64,000 nt of DNA. Origin: Bacteroidales bacterium UBA5382. GTDB taxonomy: Bacteria > Bacteroidota > Bacteroidia > Bacteroidales > Dysgonomonadaceae. Within the stretch, counting starts at the first letter, position 1, and each line of letters opens with the position of its first letter. Made by a program: the position numbers and the translations under genes. The notes under the pieces were generated by a model that made no database searches, was not told where the DNA came from, and saw nothing but the letters and a program-made list of their open reading frames with translations. Of the stretch, positions 17,421 through 25,790 are shown one piece after another. The stretch spans positions 61,092 to 125,091 of the forward strand of contig DHOU01000040.1 of assembly GCA_002409745.1 (NCBI GenBank). The letters are read 5' to 3'.

Positions 17421-18357
17421 AACATCTTTACTGAAATCGATCGATCAATTACGGAAATCAAAAAATGCGATTATCCTGGCTCATTACTACCAAGAGCCGG
17501 AAATACAAGACATTGCCGATTTCGTGGGCGATAGTTTGGCCTTGGCTCAGTGGGCGACGAAAACCGATGCCGACATTATTGTTTTATGTGGTGTGCATTT
17601 TATGGGAGAAACCGCTAAGATACTTTCTCCGCAGAAACGGGTGTTCGTCCCCGATCTGGATGCCGGATGTTCTTTGGCGGATAGTTGTCCCGCCGATGAA
17701 TTTGCGGATTTTATCGAAAATAATCCCGGGCATACGGTGGTTTCGTATGTAAATACCACAGCTGCTGTAAAAGCATTGACCGATGTGGTGGTGACTTCCA
17801 CTAATGCGAAGCAAATTGTCGATTCGTTTCCACAGGACGAAAAGATGATTTTCGGGCCGGATAAAAATTTAGGAGATTATATCAATAAAATAACCGGAAG
17901 GGATATGTTATTATGGGATGGGGCTTGTCATGTACATGAGCAATTCTCATTGGAGAAAATTTTAGATTTGAAAAAAGAGTATCCTGATGCGCTTCTTTTA
18001 GCACATCCTGAATGTAAAAAATATATATTGGAAGTTGCTGACCATGTAGGTTCTACTTCCTCCCTGCTTAAGTTCACGAAACAGTCCGATAGCAAACAAT
18101 TTATCGTAGCTACCGAATCGGGGATATTGCATCAGATGAAAAAGGAAAGCCCGGAGAAACAATTTATACCGGCTCCCCCGGAAGATCCTACATGTGCTTG
18201 CAATGATTGCTTTTATATGAAAATGAATACTCTCGAGAAATTGTATTTGTGCTTGAAAAACGAAACACCTGAAATTTTTGTCGATGAGAATATTCGATTA
18301 AAAGCAGTGAAGCCGATAGAACGCATGTTGGAAATATCAGCCAAATACGGGCTTTAA
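17413..18357 (+). CDS. nadA: Quinolinate synthase
   Basis: A 314-residue cytoplasmic [4Fe-4S] enzyme that condenses iminoaspartate with dihydroxyacetone phosphate to quinolinate in de novo NAD synthesis. It shows NAIILAHYYQEPEIQDIADF at the N-terminus, then the likely cluster cysteines in VLCGVHFMGE, DGACHVHEQF and PTCACNDC, and MNTLEKLYLCL near the end. The only plausible start is the GTG at 17413, since an in-frame stop lies at 17383-17385 and no ATG lies between. This GTG sits inside an exact DnaA-box sequence. nadB and nadC are not in the window. Confidence 0.95.
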   Translation: MDKTSLLKSIDQLRKSKNAIILAHYYQEPEIQDIADFVGDSLALAQWATKTDADIIVLCGVHFMGETAKILSPQKRVFVPDLDAGCSLADSCPADEFADFIENNPGHTVVSYVNTTAAVKALTDVVVTSTNAKQIVDSFPQDEKMIFGPDKNLGDYINKITGRDMLLWDGACHVHEQFSLEKILDLKKEYPDALLLAHPECKKYILEVADHVGSTSSLLKFTKQSDSKQFIVATESGILHQMKKESPEKQFIPAPPEDPTCACNDCFYMKMNTLEKLYLCLKNETPEIFVDENIRLKAVKPIERMLEISAKYGL

Positions 18358-18414
18358 AATCAGTGTTTTTTTAAGGAATATATATTCTGAAGAGAATTTC
18401 ACATGCTTTTTTCG

Positions 18415-18422
18415 TACCTTTG
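18415..18422 (+). promoter_or_regulatory. -7 promoter element for ychF
   Basis: TACCTTTG matches TAnnTTTG, 26 bp before the ATG at 18449. Confidence 0.6.
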
Positions 18423-18448
18423 TATTCCTGTAAAAAATCAAAAGAATT

Positions 18449-19552
18449 ATGGCACTTCAATGCGGAATAGTGGGTCTTCCAAACGTGGGTAAATCGACCC
18501 TTTTTAATTGTTTATCGAACGCGAAAGCGCAAGCGGCTAATTTTCCTTTTTGCACCATAGAGCCGAATGTGGGGGTAATTACCGTTCCTGATGAACGATT
18601 GAATAAATTAGCCGAACTCGTACATCCGCAAAAAATAGTCCCTACGACGGTGGAAATTGTGGATATTGCCGGATTGGTCAAAGGGGCCAGTAAAGGCGAG
18701 GGGCTTGGAAACAAATTCCTTGCGAATATCCGCGAAACGGATGCTATCCTGCATGTACTCCGTTGTTTCGACGATGAGAACGTTACCCATGTCGACGGGT
18801 CCGTAGATCCGGTGCGTGATAAGGAAATCATCGATGCCGAATTACAATTGAAGGACTTGGAAACCATCGAGGCCCGCATCAATAAAGTGGAAAAACAGGC
18901 CAAAACCGGAGGCGATAAAGATGCCAAGCGGGCTTTCGAGGTATATACGGTTATCAGGGAAGCTTTGTTGAGAGGAGAGTCGGCGCGTACAGTTGTTTTT
19001 GACCGCAAAGAAGACATAAAGATATCCAATGAACTTTTCCTTCTTACCTCGAAGCCGGTGTTATATGTATGTAACGTGGATGAAGAAAGTGCGGTCACCG
19101 GGAATCGATATGTAGAGGCCCTACGGGATTCGGTTAAGAACGAAAATGCCGAAATATTGGTTGTGGCGGCTAAAATAGAATCGGAGATAGCCGAATTCGA
19201 TACTTACGAAGAACGTCAACTATTTCTTTCTGAAATAGGTTTGGAAGAATCGGGGGTGAATCGCTTGATTAAAGCGGCGTACCGGTTATTGAATTTGCAG
19301 ACTTTCCTGACTGCCGGCGAGCAGGAAGTTCGCGCATGGACTTTTCACAAGGGATGGAAGGCTCCTCAATGTGCGGGTGTTATTCATACGGATTTCGAAA
19401 AAGGATTTATTCGGGCGGAAGTCATCAAATATGATGATTTTATAGCCTTGGGTTCGGAAGCGGCTTGCAAAGAAGCCGGCAAAATGAATGTCGAAGGTAA
19501 GGAATATATCGTACAGGATGGCGATATCATGCACTTCCGGTTTAATGTCTAA
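18449..19552 (+). CDS. ychF: Redox-regulated ribosome-associated ATPase YchF
   Basis: A 367-residue Obg-family P-loop protein. The G1 motif is GLPNVGKSTLFN, G3 is DIAGLVKGASKGEGLGNKFL, the G4 position is the family-typical NVDEE rather than NKxD, and a coiled-coil insertion (about residues 130-200) follows. A C-terminal TGS-like domain (about 280-365, FLTAGEQEVRAWTF...VQDGDIMHFRFNV) ends the protein. YchF binds ATP rather than GTP, associates with ribosomes and affects translation start-site choice and oxidative-stress responses in E. coli. It is transcribed alone from a nearby -7 element. Confidence 0.96.
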   Translation: MALQCGIVGLPNVGKSTLFNCLSNAKAQAANFPFCTIEPNVGVITVPDERLNKLAELVHPQKIVPTTVEIVDIAGLVKGASKGEGLGNKFLANIRETDAILHVLRCFDDENVTHVDGSVDPVRDKEIIDAELQLKDLETIEARINKVEKQAKTGGDKDAKRAFEVYTVIREALLRGESARTVVFDRKEDIKISNELFLLTSKPVLYVCNVDEESAVTGNRYVEALRDSVKNENAEILVVAAKIESEIAEFDTYEERQLFLSEIGLEESGVNRLIKAAYRLLNLQTFLTAGEQEVRAWTFHKGWKAPQCAGVIHTDFEKGFIRAEVIKYDDFIALGSEAACKEAGKMNVEGKEYIVQDGDIMHFRFNV

Positions 19553-19629
19553 TCGGACAAAAGATACGAAATTATCATATAGTTGATTTTTATGTTCTAA
19601 AAGTATGTTGTAAAACATATAAAATAATT

Positions 19630-19659
19630 TTTGATTAATCGTTTAACCTATTACCTTTG
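19630..19659 (+). promoter_or_regulatory. Promoter of the lacI-type regulator with overlapping operator
   Basis: TTTG at 19630-19633 (-33) and TACCTTTG at 19652-19659 (-7), 18 bp apart, bracket the operator at 19633-19648. The regulator is therefore placed to repress its own gene. Confidence 0.6.
19633..19648 (-). promoter_or_regulatory. LacI-type operator O1 (autoregulatory)
   Basis: The minus strand reads GGTTAAACGATTAATC, identical over 16 bp to the operator at 20707-20722. The core has GTTAA/TTAA arms around ACGA with a central CG, the usual LacI-family operator geometry. Confidence 0.75.
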
Positions 19660-19695
19660 CATTAATTTCTATAACGAATTATAAGATTTTAAGAG

Positions 19696-20688
19696 TTGAA
19701 AAGAGTTTCATTAAAAGTAATTGCTGAAGAATTGAGTGTTTCGGTTGCTACAGTATCTCTTGTATTGAGCGGAAAGAATGAAAGAGGAAGGGTTAGCCAA
19801 GAGGTAGAAAAAAAAATTTTGAATAAGGCAGCGGAATTAAATTATATGCCGAATTCTTTTGCAAAAGGTCTGAAAATGGGACGTTCTAAAACTCTGGGTT
19901 TAATCGTTGCGGATGTATCAAACGTTTTCTTCGGAACATTGGCCTTACATATCCAAGAATATGCTGAAAAAGAAGGATATGCGGTTATAATAGCCAACAC
20001 GAATGAACAAGAGGAGAAAATGGAAAAAATGATTAAATTATTGACAAGTAGGCAGGTAGATGGTTTAATTGTTACTCCGACAGAAAAAAGTGAAAAATTA
20101 ATTGAGAGGTTGATAGTTGACAAAATGCCTTTCGTATTAGTCGACAGAAGTTTTCCAACTATTAATACCAATTTTGTGATGATCAATAATTATGAAATAT
20201 CGTATCAGGCAACTCAAAAACTGATTGAGCGAGGATGTAGGAATATTGGATTGTTGAATTATCATCAAAATATGTATCATACTAACGAACGGAAACGAGG
20301 ATGCATCGAAGCACTTCAGCAAGCGAATATCTATCATCCGGAGAATGTGAAAGAAGTTCGGTATGAAAATCTGAAAAAGGATGTTGAAAATGGAATTAAA
20401 GAATTGGTAAAGAATAAAATTGATGGTATTTTTTTCACAACGAATTCTATTTCAATTTTAGGCGTAAAAAATCTGGTTAAACAAAATGTAGATATTCGGA
20501 ATAGTATGAAAATGGTCTGTTTTGATGAGAATGATGCTTTTTATTTGTTGCCGTTTTCAGTTCCTTTTATCAAACAACCCATCGAAAAAATGGGTCAGAG
20601 AGCAATACAATTATTAATTGATCAAATTGAAAAACAAAATTCAACGACTGAAAAGTATATTGTTGATGCTGAATTGATAATCAAATAA
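19696..20688 (+). CDS. LacI-family transcriptional regulator of the sugar-utilisation locus
   Basis: A 330-residue repressor. The N-terminal LacI helix-turn-helix (residues 1-60) reads SLKVIAEELSVSVATVSLVLSG, followed by the hinge helix region NYMPNSFAKGLKMGRS. A periplasmic-binding-protein-like effector domain (about 63-330) follows, with GLIVADVSNVFFG, DGLIVTPTEK, RGCRNIGLL and DGIFFTTN. The start is TTG at 19696, giving MKRVSLKVIAEEL, the normal position relative to the helix-turn-helix. It is clearly more AT-rich than the flanking housekeeping genes. Operators at its own promoter and upstream of fucI mark the downstream catabolic operon as its target. The effector is probably the pathway sugar (D-arabinose or D-ribulose if the locus reading is right), which is inference. 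Confidence 0.92.
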   Translation: MKRVSLKVIAEELSVSVATVSLVLSGKNERGRVSQEVEKKILNKAAELNYMPNSFAKGLKMGRSKTLGLIVADVSNVFFGTLALHIQEYAEKEGYAVIIANTNEQEEKMEKMIKLLTSRQVDGLIVTPTEKSEKLIERLIVDKMPFVLVDRSFPTINTNFVMINNYEISYQATQKLIERGCRNIGLLNYHQNMYHTNERKRGCIEALQQANIYHPENVKEVRYENLKKDVENGIKELVKNKIDGIFFTTNSISILGVKNLVKQNVDIRNSMKMVCFDENDAFYLLPFSVPFIKQPIEKMGQRAIQLLIDQIEKQNSTTEKYIVDAELIIK

Positions 20689-20706
20689 TTTTTTTGTTTA
20701 CTTTAT

Positions 20707-20722
20707 GGTTAAACGATTAATC
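20707..20722 (+). promoter_or_regulatory. LacI-type operator O2 upstream of fucI
   Basis: GGTTAAACGATTAATC is an exact 16-bp copy, in opposite orientation, of the operator at the regulator's promoter. Its centre is 73 bp from O3, close to seven helical turns. Confidence 0.75.
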
Positions 20723-20779
20723 ATATAGATAATAGAGTAACTAAATTTAAGGGGAAATAAAGTTTTGTTTTACAGAGTA

Positions 20780-20795
20780 AGTTAAACGATTAACT
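20780..20795 (+). promoter_or_regulatory. LacI-type operator O3 upstream of fucI
   Basis: AGTTAAACGATTAACT has GTTAA/TTAAC arms around ACGA and matches O1/O2 at 13 of 16 positions. A weak -7-like TATATTTT begins at its end (20795-20802), so binding would block the fucI promoter. Confidence 0.7.
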
Positions 20796-20880
20796 ATATT
20801 TTATAGAGAATTTGCAGATCATGTACAAATGAAATAAATATAATACAGTAATAATGTGAATTACTAATTAATTAAAGACT

Positions 20881-22653
20881 ATGAATAAAAATTATCCAAA
20901 AATCGGAATCCGGCCTATTATCGACGGCCGTAGAAGAGGAATCAGGGAATCGTTGGAAGAAACGACCATGACCATGGCAAAAAATGTTGCTGCATTTTAC
21001 AGCGATCATTTGCGTTATCCAGACGGTTCCCCTGTGCAATGTGTGATTTCTGATACTTGTATAGGAGGAGTAAAAGAAGCTGCCAATTGTGCTGTAAAGT
21101 TTGAAAGAGAAAATGTAGGGCTCTCCTTATCCGTTACTCCCTGTTGGTGTTATGGTTCGGAAACAATGGATATGAATCCGTTAATTCCGAAAGCCGTATG
21201 GGGATTTAACGGCACGGAACGTCCCGGTGCGGTATATTTGGCGGCGGTATTGGCGGCCCATAATCAAAAGGGGCTTCCTGCTTTTGGTATATACGGACAC
21301 GATATACAAGACATTGGAGATACGCATATACCGGAGGATGTGGAAGAAAAACTCTTGCGTTTCGCCCGGGCCGGACTGGCGGTCGCTCTTATGCGTGGAA
21401 AGTCGTATTTGGCCATAGGTTCTGTGTGTATGGGTATCGGAGGATCAATGGTGAATCCCGATTTTTTACAGGAATACCTTGGAATGCGTACCGAATATGT
21501 AGATTGTTCGGAAATCATCCGTCGTATACAACAGGAAATTTACGATAAGGAAGAGTATCGTAAAGCGATTGAATGGGTGGAAAAAAATTGCAAACCCAAT
21601 GAGTTGCCCGATCACAATCCTGAGAACATTCGTCGCAGCCGCGGACAAAAAGACGCCGACTGGGAATATGTGGTGAAAATGACGATCATTATGCGTGACT
21701 TGATGACCGGCAACCAAAAATTGGATGAGATGGGATTTGGAGAAGAAGCCATGGGACATAATGCCATTGCCGGAGGTTTTCAAGGGCAACGCCAATGGAC
21801 GGATTTCTTGCCGAACGGCGATTTTTCAGAAGCTTTATTGAATACATCTTTCGATTGGAACGGCATCCGCGCTCCTTTTCCTTTTGCTACCGAAAATGAT
21901 CATTTGAATGCAATATCCATGCTTTTCGGTAATTTACTCACCCATACGGCACAAATCTTTGCTGATGTACGCACCTATTGGAGTCCTGAATCTATTGAAA
22001 GGGTATCCGGATGGAAGCCTGAAGGTGTTTTAAAAGACGGAGCCATTCATTTAATTAATTCGGGTGCTTGTACCTTGGATGCTACCGGAGAACAGACAAA
22101 GGATGGCAAACCGGCCATGAAACCTCATTGGGAAATAAATGAACAAGAGGTGGAGGCGATGTTGAAAGCAACCAAATGGGGGCCTTCGTCTCTTGAGTAT
22201 TTTCGTGGCGGCGGATATTCTTCTAAGCTGTTATCGAAGGGAGGAATGCCCGTCACCATGTGCCGGCTGAACCTTGTAAAAGGGGTCGGGCCTGTTTTGC
22301 AGATCGCCGAAGGCTGGACGGCTACCTTTCCTGATGAAGTATTCGCTATCATCGACAAACGAACGGATAAGACTTGGCCGTCGACATTTTTTGTGCCTCG
22401 GCTTACCGGAAAAGGCCGTTTTGCCGATGTATATTCCGTGATGAATTATTGGGGAGCTAATCATGGAGCGATCAGTTACGGGCATATCGGTGCGGACTTG
22501 ATTACACTGGCATCGGCCTTGTCCATCCCGGTGAATATGCATAATGTGGAGGAATCGAAAATATTCCGTCCTTCGGCATGGGCATCTTTCGGTTCCGATA
22601 ACGAAGGATCGGATTACCGAGCTTGCGCAGCTTACGGACCGTTGTATAAATAA
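20881..22653 (+). CDS. fucI: L-fucose/D-arabinose isomerase
   Basis: A 590-residue cytoplasmic Mn-dependent aldose-ketose isomerase. It follows E. coli FucI closely along its length: [20 protein letters not shown] at the start, [39 protein letters not shown] (the active-site metal region), [19 protein letters not shown] and [10 protein letters not shown]. FucI enzymes convert L-fucose to L-fuculose and, with the same stereochemistry at C2-C4, D-arabinose to D-ribulose. The locus has no fuculokinase or fuculose-phosphate aldolase but does have an AraB-type ribulokinase, so the D-arabinose reaction is the better reading here. It is first in the operon, after two LacI-type operators, and is followed after 20 bp by susC. 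Confidence 0.96.
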   Translation: MNKNYPKIGIRPIIDGRRRGIRESLEETTMTMAKNVAAFYSDHLRYPDGSPVQCVISDTCIGGVKEAANCAVKFERENVGLSLSVTPCWCYGSETMDMNPLIPKAVWGFNGTERPGAVYLAAVLAAHNQKGLPAFGIYGHDIQDIGDTHIPEDVEEKLLRFARAGLAVALMRGKSYLAIGSVCMGIGGSMVNPDFLQEYLGMRTEYVDCSEIIRRIQQEIYDKEEYRKAIEWVEKNCKPNELPDHNPENIRRSRGQKDADWEYVVKMTIIMRDLMTGNQKLDEMGFGEEAMGHNAIAGGFQGQRQWTDFLPNGDFSEALLNTSFDWNGIRAPFPFATENDHLNAISMLFGNLLTHTAQIFADVRTYWSPESIERVSGWKPEGVLKDGAIHLINSGACTLDATGEQTKDGKPAMKPHWEINEQEVEAMLKATKWGPSSLEYFRGGGYSSKLLSKGGMPVTMCRLNLVKGVGPVLQIAEGWTATFPDEVFAIIDKRTDKTWPSTFFVPRLTGKGRFADVYSVMNYWGANHGAISYGHIGADLITLASALSIPVNMHNVEESKIFRPSAWASFGSDNEGSDYRACAAYGPLYK

Positions 22654-22673
22654 ATCATCAAAAAAATTGATTC

Positions 22674-25600
22674 ATGAAAGATCGTATATTTTTAAAATTG
22701 TTTCTTATTATCTTCTTTTTTAGCGCCGGAAATATTATCTATTCTGTTTCGGCAGATAATAAAGAAGTGCTACAATCGCAGCGTACAGTTACAGGACGAA
22801 TTATGGATGCGGGTGGCGAGCTTCTTATTGGTGTAAATGTAATAGAAGAAGGAACTTCAAACGGAACCATTACCGATATAAACGGTACTTATACGCTTAC
22901 TCTGACGACGCAAGATCCCGTTCTACGTTTTACCTATATCGGATTTAAAGAAACTATTGTCCGCGTTGAAAACAAAGGGATTATTGATGTGGTAATGGAA
23001 GAAGATGTAGAAGCGCTGGATGAAGTGGTAGTGGTAGGTTTCGGAACACAAAAGAAAGCTTCGGTTGTGGGCTCCATAACGAATGTAGAACCCACTAAAT
23101 TATCATTGACGCCCACCCGTTCATTGAGCAATAATCTGGCGGGGATGGTATCCGGTGTAATTGCCGTACAGCGTAGCGGTAATCCATGGTCTAATAATTC
23201 CGACTTTTGGATTCGAGGGATTAGTACCTTTACGGGGAATACCAATCCTCTTGTTTTGGTAGATGGCATTGAGCGGTCGTTGAATGATTTGGAAACGGAA
23301 GAAATAGAATCCTTCTCCGTATTAAAAGATGCCGCAGCAAGTGCCGTATATGGGGTAAGAGGCGCCAACGGGGTAATCATGATTAATACCAAACGCGGAA
23401 AAATCGGAAAACCTCAAATTGAAGTTCGTTTCGAAAAAGCCTATACTTCGCCTACGAGGCTTCCCGATTTCATAGGAAGTGAAAAATACCTGGGACTGAT
23501 AAACGAAATGTATGAGGATCAGGGAAGAGCCAGACCCTACAGTGATGCAACGTTGTTAAACTATAGATATCAAACCGATCCCGAGTTATATCCCGATGTA
23601 AACTGGTGGAAAGCAGTCGCGAAAGACAATGCCGATAATACAAGGGCGAATCTTAGCGTAAATGGAGGATCGGATATTTTGCGTTATTCTTTGGTATTAG
23701 GGGTATATGACGAAAACGGAATTCTGCGGAGAGATCCTAAACAGGAATGGGATTCTTCTTTGAAAGTGAGCAGATATACCGTGCGTTCCAATGTGGATAT
23801 CAATGTAACCCCAACAACGCTTGTACGCGTAAATGTAGGTGGATTTCTTCAGACCAAAAACGCTCCTCCGGGAGATAATGATGATGAAAATATTTTCCAG
23901 CAAGCCATGCGGATTCCTCCGTTTGTTCACCCGCTTATCTATTCGAACGGTTACATTCCCCGGATATCGGCTAAAGAAAATCCATGGGCATTATCCACTC
24001 AACGGGGATACGAGAAAGTCAATCAAAGCAAAATAGAATCGCTCACAGCCGTTGAACAAGATTTAAAATTCATTACCCCCGGATTAAGCGCCAAGTTATC
24101 GTTTTCGTTCGATAAATTTTCATCTAATAGTGTGACGCGTTCAAAAAATCCGGATTACTATAACCCCGCAACCGGACGTGATGCCAATGGAAATATTATG
24201 ACTAGCATATTAAGCTACGGAGAAGAGTTTTTAGGATATAGCACGGGCGCACAATGGGGCGATCAAAGTATTTATTTGGAAGGAATGTTGTCGTATAACC
24301 GGACTTTTAATAAAGTTCATGATGTTAATACGATGCTTTTATATAACCAAAAAAATTATGATCGAGGAGATGCGTTGCCTTATCGTAATCAAGGGATAGC
24401 CGGACGATTTTCTTATACCTACGATCGGCGTTATGTGGGTGAGTTTAATTTCGGATATAACGGATCGGAAAATTTTGCTCCGGGGAAAAGATTCGGATTT
24501 TTTCCGGCAGTAGCATTGGGATGGATTGTTTCACAGGAAAAATTTATGCAGCCCCTTTCGGAAACCGTTTCTAATTTAAAAATAAGAGGTTCTGTAGGTC
24601 AAGCGGGAAATAGCATTTTAAGGGGGAACATATGGGATAAGCGATTTGCTTACATTTCTACCATTGTGGAAACAGGCTCTTATCGATGGGGTACCGAAAA
24701 CAACATCTATCGGGTAGGAAGAGCGGAAGGAGAGATAGGAGTAAATGATCTGACTTGGGAAACGGTCACAAAAGCCAATGTGGGACTAGAGTTAGGTTTG
24801 TGGAACAACGCAATCAATTATACCGTAGATATCTTCAAAGAACAACGGAAAGATATCTTTATGGAAAGAACCAATGTTCCGGGGTCAGCCGGGTTTAACA
24901 GAAATATCTGGGCAAATTTCGGCAAAGTGAATAATCAAGGAGTGGATATGTCTTTGAGTATAAATAAACAACTCAATAAAGATTGGTTGGTATCGGGTAT
25001 TTTCAATTACACTTATGCACGTAATAAAATAATTGAATTTGATGAGCCTCTTTCTATTGTGGGTACTTATCGTGCGCAGACAGGTAAGCCAGTAGGACAA
25101 TTATTCGGTTTAGTAGCAGAAGGACTTTTTACGGAAGATGATTTTGATGAAAATGGAAAATTGAAGCAAGGCATTCCTGTACAAAATTTCAGTGATGTAG
25201 AGAATCTTCGCCCGGGTGACATCAAATACAAGGATCTCAATGGAGACGGTGCCGTTACCGCCGTAGATAGAACAGCGATAGGAGGCACCCGTATTCCTGA
25301 AATTGTATATGGCTATGGGGCGAATATCCGGTATAAAGCGTTTGATTTCGGATTTTTCTTCCAAGGAACCGGTAAAACCTATCAGATATTAGGAGGAGGA
25401 AATTGGATTCCGGGAGCAGAATTAGGCGCAGGAAATATCTATTCGAATATTGACGATCGATGGACCCAAGAAAATCCGAGTCAGAATGTGTTTTGGCCCC
25501 GAATGAGTGATAAATCGGTTGACAATAATAAGCAAGCCTCTACATGGTGGTTACGCGATATGAGTTTTTTACGATTGAAAAATATCGAAGTCGGATATAA

Positions 25601-25784
25601 TTTCTCAAGAACACTTACTAAAAAAATTGGTATCCGTGATTGTAGGATATTTGTAAGAGGTTCTAATTTGGTAACTTTCTCCAAATTCAACCTGTGGGAT
25701 CCCGAATTGGAAACACAGAACGGATTAAAGTATCCTCCCATGAAATCTGTCTCGGCTGGTTTAAGTATTAACTTTAATAATTAA
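22674..25784 (+). CDS. SusC-like TonB-dependent glycan importer
   Basis: A 1036-residue outer membrane transporter. After a signal peptide (about 1-27) comes the carboxypeptidase-like Ig domain (about 38-120, GRIMDAGGELLIGVNVIEEG). A TonB-box-like EALDEVVVVGFGTQKK is next, then the plug with the SusC signature KDAAASAVYGVRGANGVIMI, and a 22-strand-type beta-barrel ending in an aromatic strand (LSINFNN). With the SusD-like lipoprotein encoded 6 bp downstream it should form the lidded pair that imports oligosaccharides. No sigma/anti-sigma pair is present, and control appears to be by the LacI-type protein. Its base composition, like that of susD and the next gene, is more AT-rich than the enzyme genes further downstream. 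Confidence 0.96.
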   Translation: MKDRIFLKLFLIIFFFSAGNIIYSVSADNKEVLQSQRTVTGRIMDAGGELLIGVNVIEEGTSNGTITDINGTYTLTLTTQDPVLRFTYIGFKETIVRVENKGIIDVVMEEDVEALDEVVVVGFGTQKKASVVGSITNVEPTKLSLTPTRSLSNNLAGMVSGVIAVQRSGNPWSNNSDFWIRGISTFTGNTNPLVLVDGIERSLNDLETEEIESFSVLKDAAASAVYGVRGANGVIMINTKRGKIGKPQIEVRFEKAYTSPTRLPDFIGSEKYLGLINEMYEDQGRARPYSDATLLNYRYQTDPELYPDVNWWKAVAKDNADNTRANLSVNGGSDILRYSLVLGVYDENGILRRDPKQEWDSSLKVSRYTVRSNVDINVTPTTLVRVNVGGFLQTKNAPPGDNDDENIFQQAMRIPPFVHPLIYSNGYIPRISAKENPWALSTQRGYEKVNQSKIESLTAVEQDLKFITPGLSAKLSFSFDKFSSNSVTRSKNPDYYNPATGRDANGNIMTSILSYGEEFLGYSTGAQWGDQSIYLEGMLSYNRTFNKVHDVNTMLLYNQKNYDRGDALPYRNQGIAGRFSYTYDRRYVGEFNFGYNGSENFAPGKRFGFFPAVALGWIVSQEKFMQPLSETVSNLKIRGSVGQAGNSILRGNIWDKRFAYISTIVETGSYRWGTENNIYRVGRAEGEIGVNDLTWETVTKANVGLELGLWNNAINYTVDIFKEQRKDIFMERTNVPGSAGFNRNIWANFGKVNNQGVDMSLSINKQLNKDWLVSGIFNYTYARNKIIEFDEPLSIVGTYRAQTGKPVGQLFGLVAEGLFTEDDFDENGKLKQGIPVQNFSDVENLRPGDIKYKDLNGDGAVTAVDRTAIGGTRIPEIVYGYGANIRYKAFDFGFFFQGTGKTYQILGGGNWIPGAELGAGNIYSNIDDRWTQENPSQNVFWPRMSDKSVDNNKQASTWWLRDMSFLRLKNIEVGYNFSRTLTKKIGIRDCRIFVRGSNLVTFSKFNLWDPELETQNGLKYPPMKSVSAGLSINFNN

Positions 25785-25790
25785 TGTATT

